Of a stretch of 32,592 nucleotides of DNA, positions 32,116 through 32,592 are shown piece by piece. Positions within the stretch are counted from its first letter, which is position 1. Every line of letters begins with the position of its first letter. The DNA is from Butyrivibrio sp. UBA3740 (GTDB lineage Bacteria; Bacillota; Clostridia; Lachnospirales; Lachnospiraceae): positions 1-32,592 of the forward strand of contig DFGW01000180.1 of NCBI GenBank assembly GCA_002372465.1, given 5' to 3'. The position numbers were made by a program, and so were the translations under genes. A model generated the notes under the pieces. It saw nothing but the letters and a program-made list of their open reading frames with translations. It searched no databases and was not told where the DNA came from.

Positions 32116-32147
32116 CCATATGGGCACCATCGCTGATGCCCACATGG
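32116..32147 (-). terminator. Intercistronic stem-loop between solute-binding protein and permease genes
   Basis: CCATATGGGCA (32116-32126) and TGCCCACATGG (32137-32147) form an 11-base stem with one G-U when transcribed on the minus strand, and a 10-base loop. AACCTTTAAAAAAG follows, so the U-run is poor. This suits a stability hairpin or leaky terminator that leaves more binding-protein than permease message. Confidence 0.6.
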
Positions 32148-32190
32148 ATTAAGATTTTCAAAGATTTACAAATACTAACCTGTAACTGAA

Positions 32191-32592
32191 TTACTCTGCG
32201 CTGTTAAGCTCATCAAGGATCTCTGTGATTGTATCGCCCCACTTTGACTGGTACTCAGCGATAGCATCCTCTGCTGACTTCTTACCTGCAACAACCTCGT
32301 TCATAAGAGTTGTCTTATCTGTAGCAAGATCAGCCTCAACCTCTGTAAGGATCTCAGATGAAGGTGACTGAGGAGCATCTACACAGTTTGTTGTGAAGAA
32401 CTTGTTGCCTTCCTCGATAAGTGGATCGTTATCTACGAAACCATTTGTAAGAGGTGCAATTACAAGTACAGGATCAAGGTGGTTCTTCTTCCATACAGTG
32501 TTAGGATCGTTTGGAGCCTGCTTAAGGTGGAACTCACCATCTGCATGCTCATAATCCTTCTTCTTCTCAGGATCATCAGGGTTAGTTGTGAA
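32191..32592 (-). CDS. Extracellular solute-binding protein of the ABC importer, C-terminal part
   Basis: This is the last 133 residues of a protein whose start is beyond the right edge; I translated it by hand. It reads FTTNPDDPEKKKDYEHADGE at the cut edge. It ends with AGKKSAEDAIAEYQSKWGDT followed by ITEILDELNSAE and stop. That closing helix (conserved G, A and W) is typical of family 1 sugar-binding lipoproteins of the LplA type. Position ahead of LplB and LplC permeases agrees. It would capture oligosaccharides outside the membrane. The lipobox and binding site are not in the window. Confidence 0.85.
   Translation of the reverse strand, partial: FTTNPDDPEKKKDYEHADGEFHLKQAPNDPNTVWKKNHLDPVLVIAPLTNGFVDNDPLIEEGNKFFTTNCVDAPQSPSSEILTEVEADLATDKTTLMNEVVAGKKSAEDAIAEYQSKWGDTITEILDELNSAE

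Overview
The window looks like chromosomal DNA of an anaerobic Firmicute, most likely a Lachnospiraceae member of the Butyrivibrio/Pseudobutyrivibrio kind. The evidence is the gene content: acetate kinase, a Rex-type operator, an LplB/LplC-type sugar importer without its own ATPase, GH43 and CE12 enzymes, and a giant secreted protein with InlB-type repeats and a CAP domain. Most proteins have clear GGAGG-type ribosome sites, and rows I counted in housekeeping-type genes are near 50% GC. There is no 16S rRNA gene, so the genus is inference. I see no insertion sequence, prophage, CRISPR array or tRNA gene.

Bases 1-11.4 kb are core genes, all on the minus strand. They are the 5' part of a FucO-like iron alcohol dehydrogenase with a Rex-like box in its leader, a TetR regulator, and tmRNA (ssrA) with its own promoter and terminator. 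These are followed by smpB, rnr, secG and gpmI. RNase R, SmpB and tmRNA together form the trans-translation ribosome-rescue and decay set. Further right is a tight operon read as TPR membrane protein, thiN, CDF metal exporter (NDDD metal site, so probably Mn2+) and a DUF4153 membrane protein.

Bases 11.4-16.4 kb hold a plus-strand RpiB/LacAB-family isomerase, a minus-strand lipoprotein that meets it at a shared bidirectional terminator, acetate kinase (minus), and divergently tmcAL (plus). TmcAL consumes acetate to modify tRNA-Met. Bases 16.4-25.1 kb hold a 2093-residue secreted protein (minus) and, divergently, a 704-residue protein of unknown function with an N-terminal cyclic-nucleotide-binding-like fold. 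These two are the least understood items here.

Bases 25.0-32.6 kb are a minus-strand carbohydrate operon: solute-binding protein (cut by the window end), two importer permeases, CE12 acetylesterase, GH43 glycosidase, an exporter-type ABC half-transporter and a TIM-barrel sugar isomerase/epimerase. Neither the esterase nor the glycosidase has a signal peptide, so the picture is uptake of acetylated plant-wall oligosaccharides followed by deacetylation and hydrolysis inside the cell. Two intercistronic hairpins probably grade expression along this operon.

Several start codons were moved from the longest open frame to the one with a ribosome site; each such entry gives the reason.
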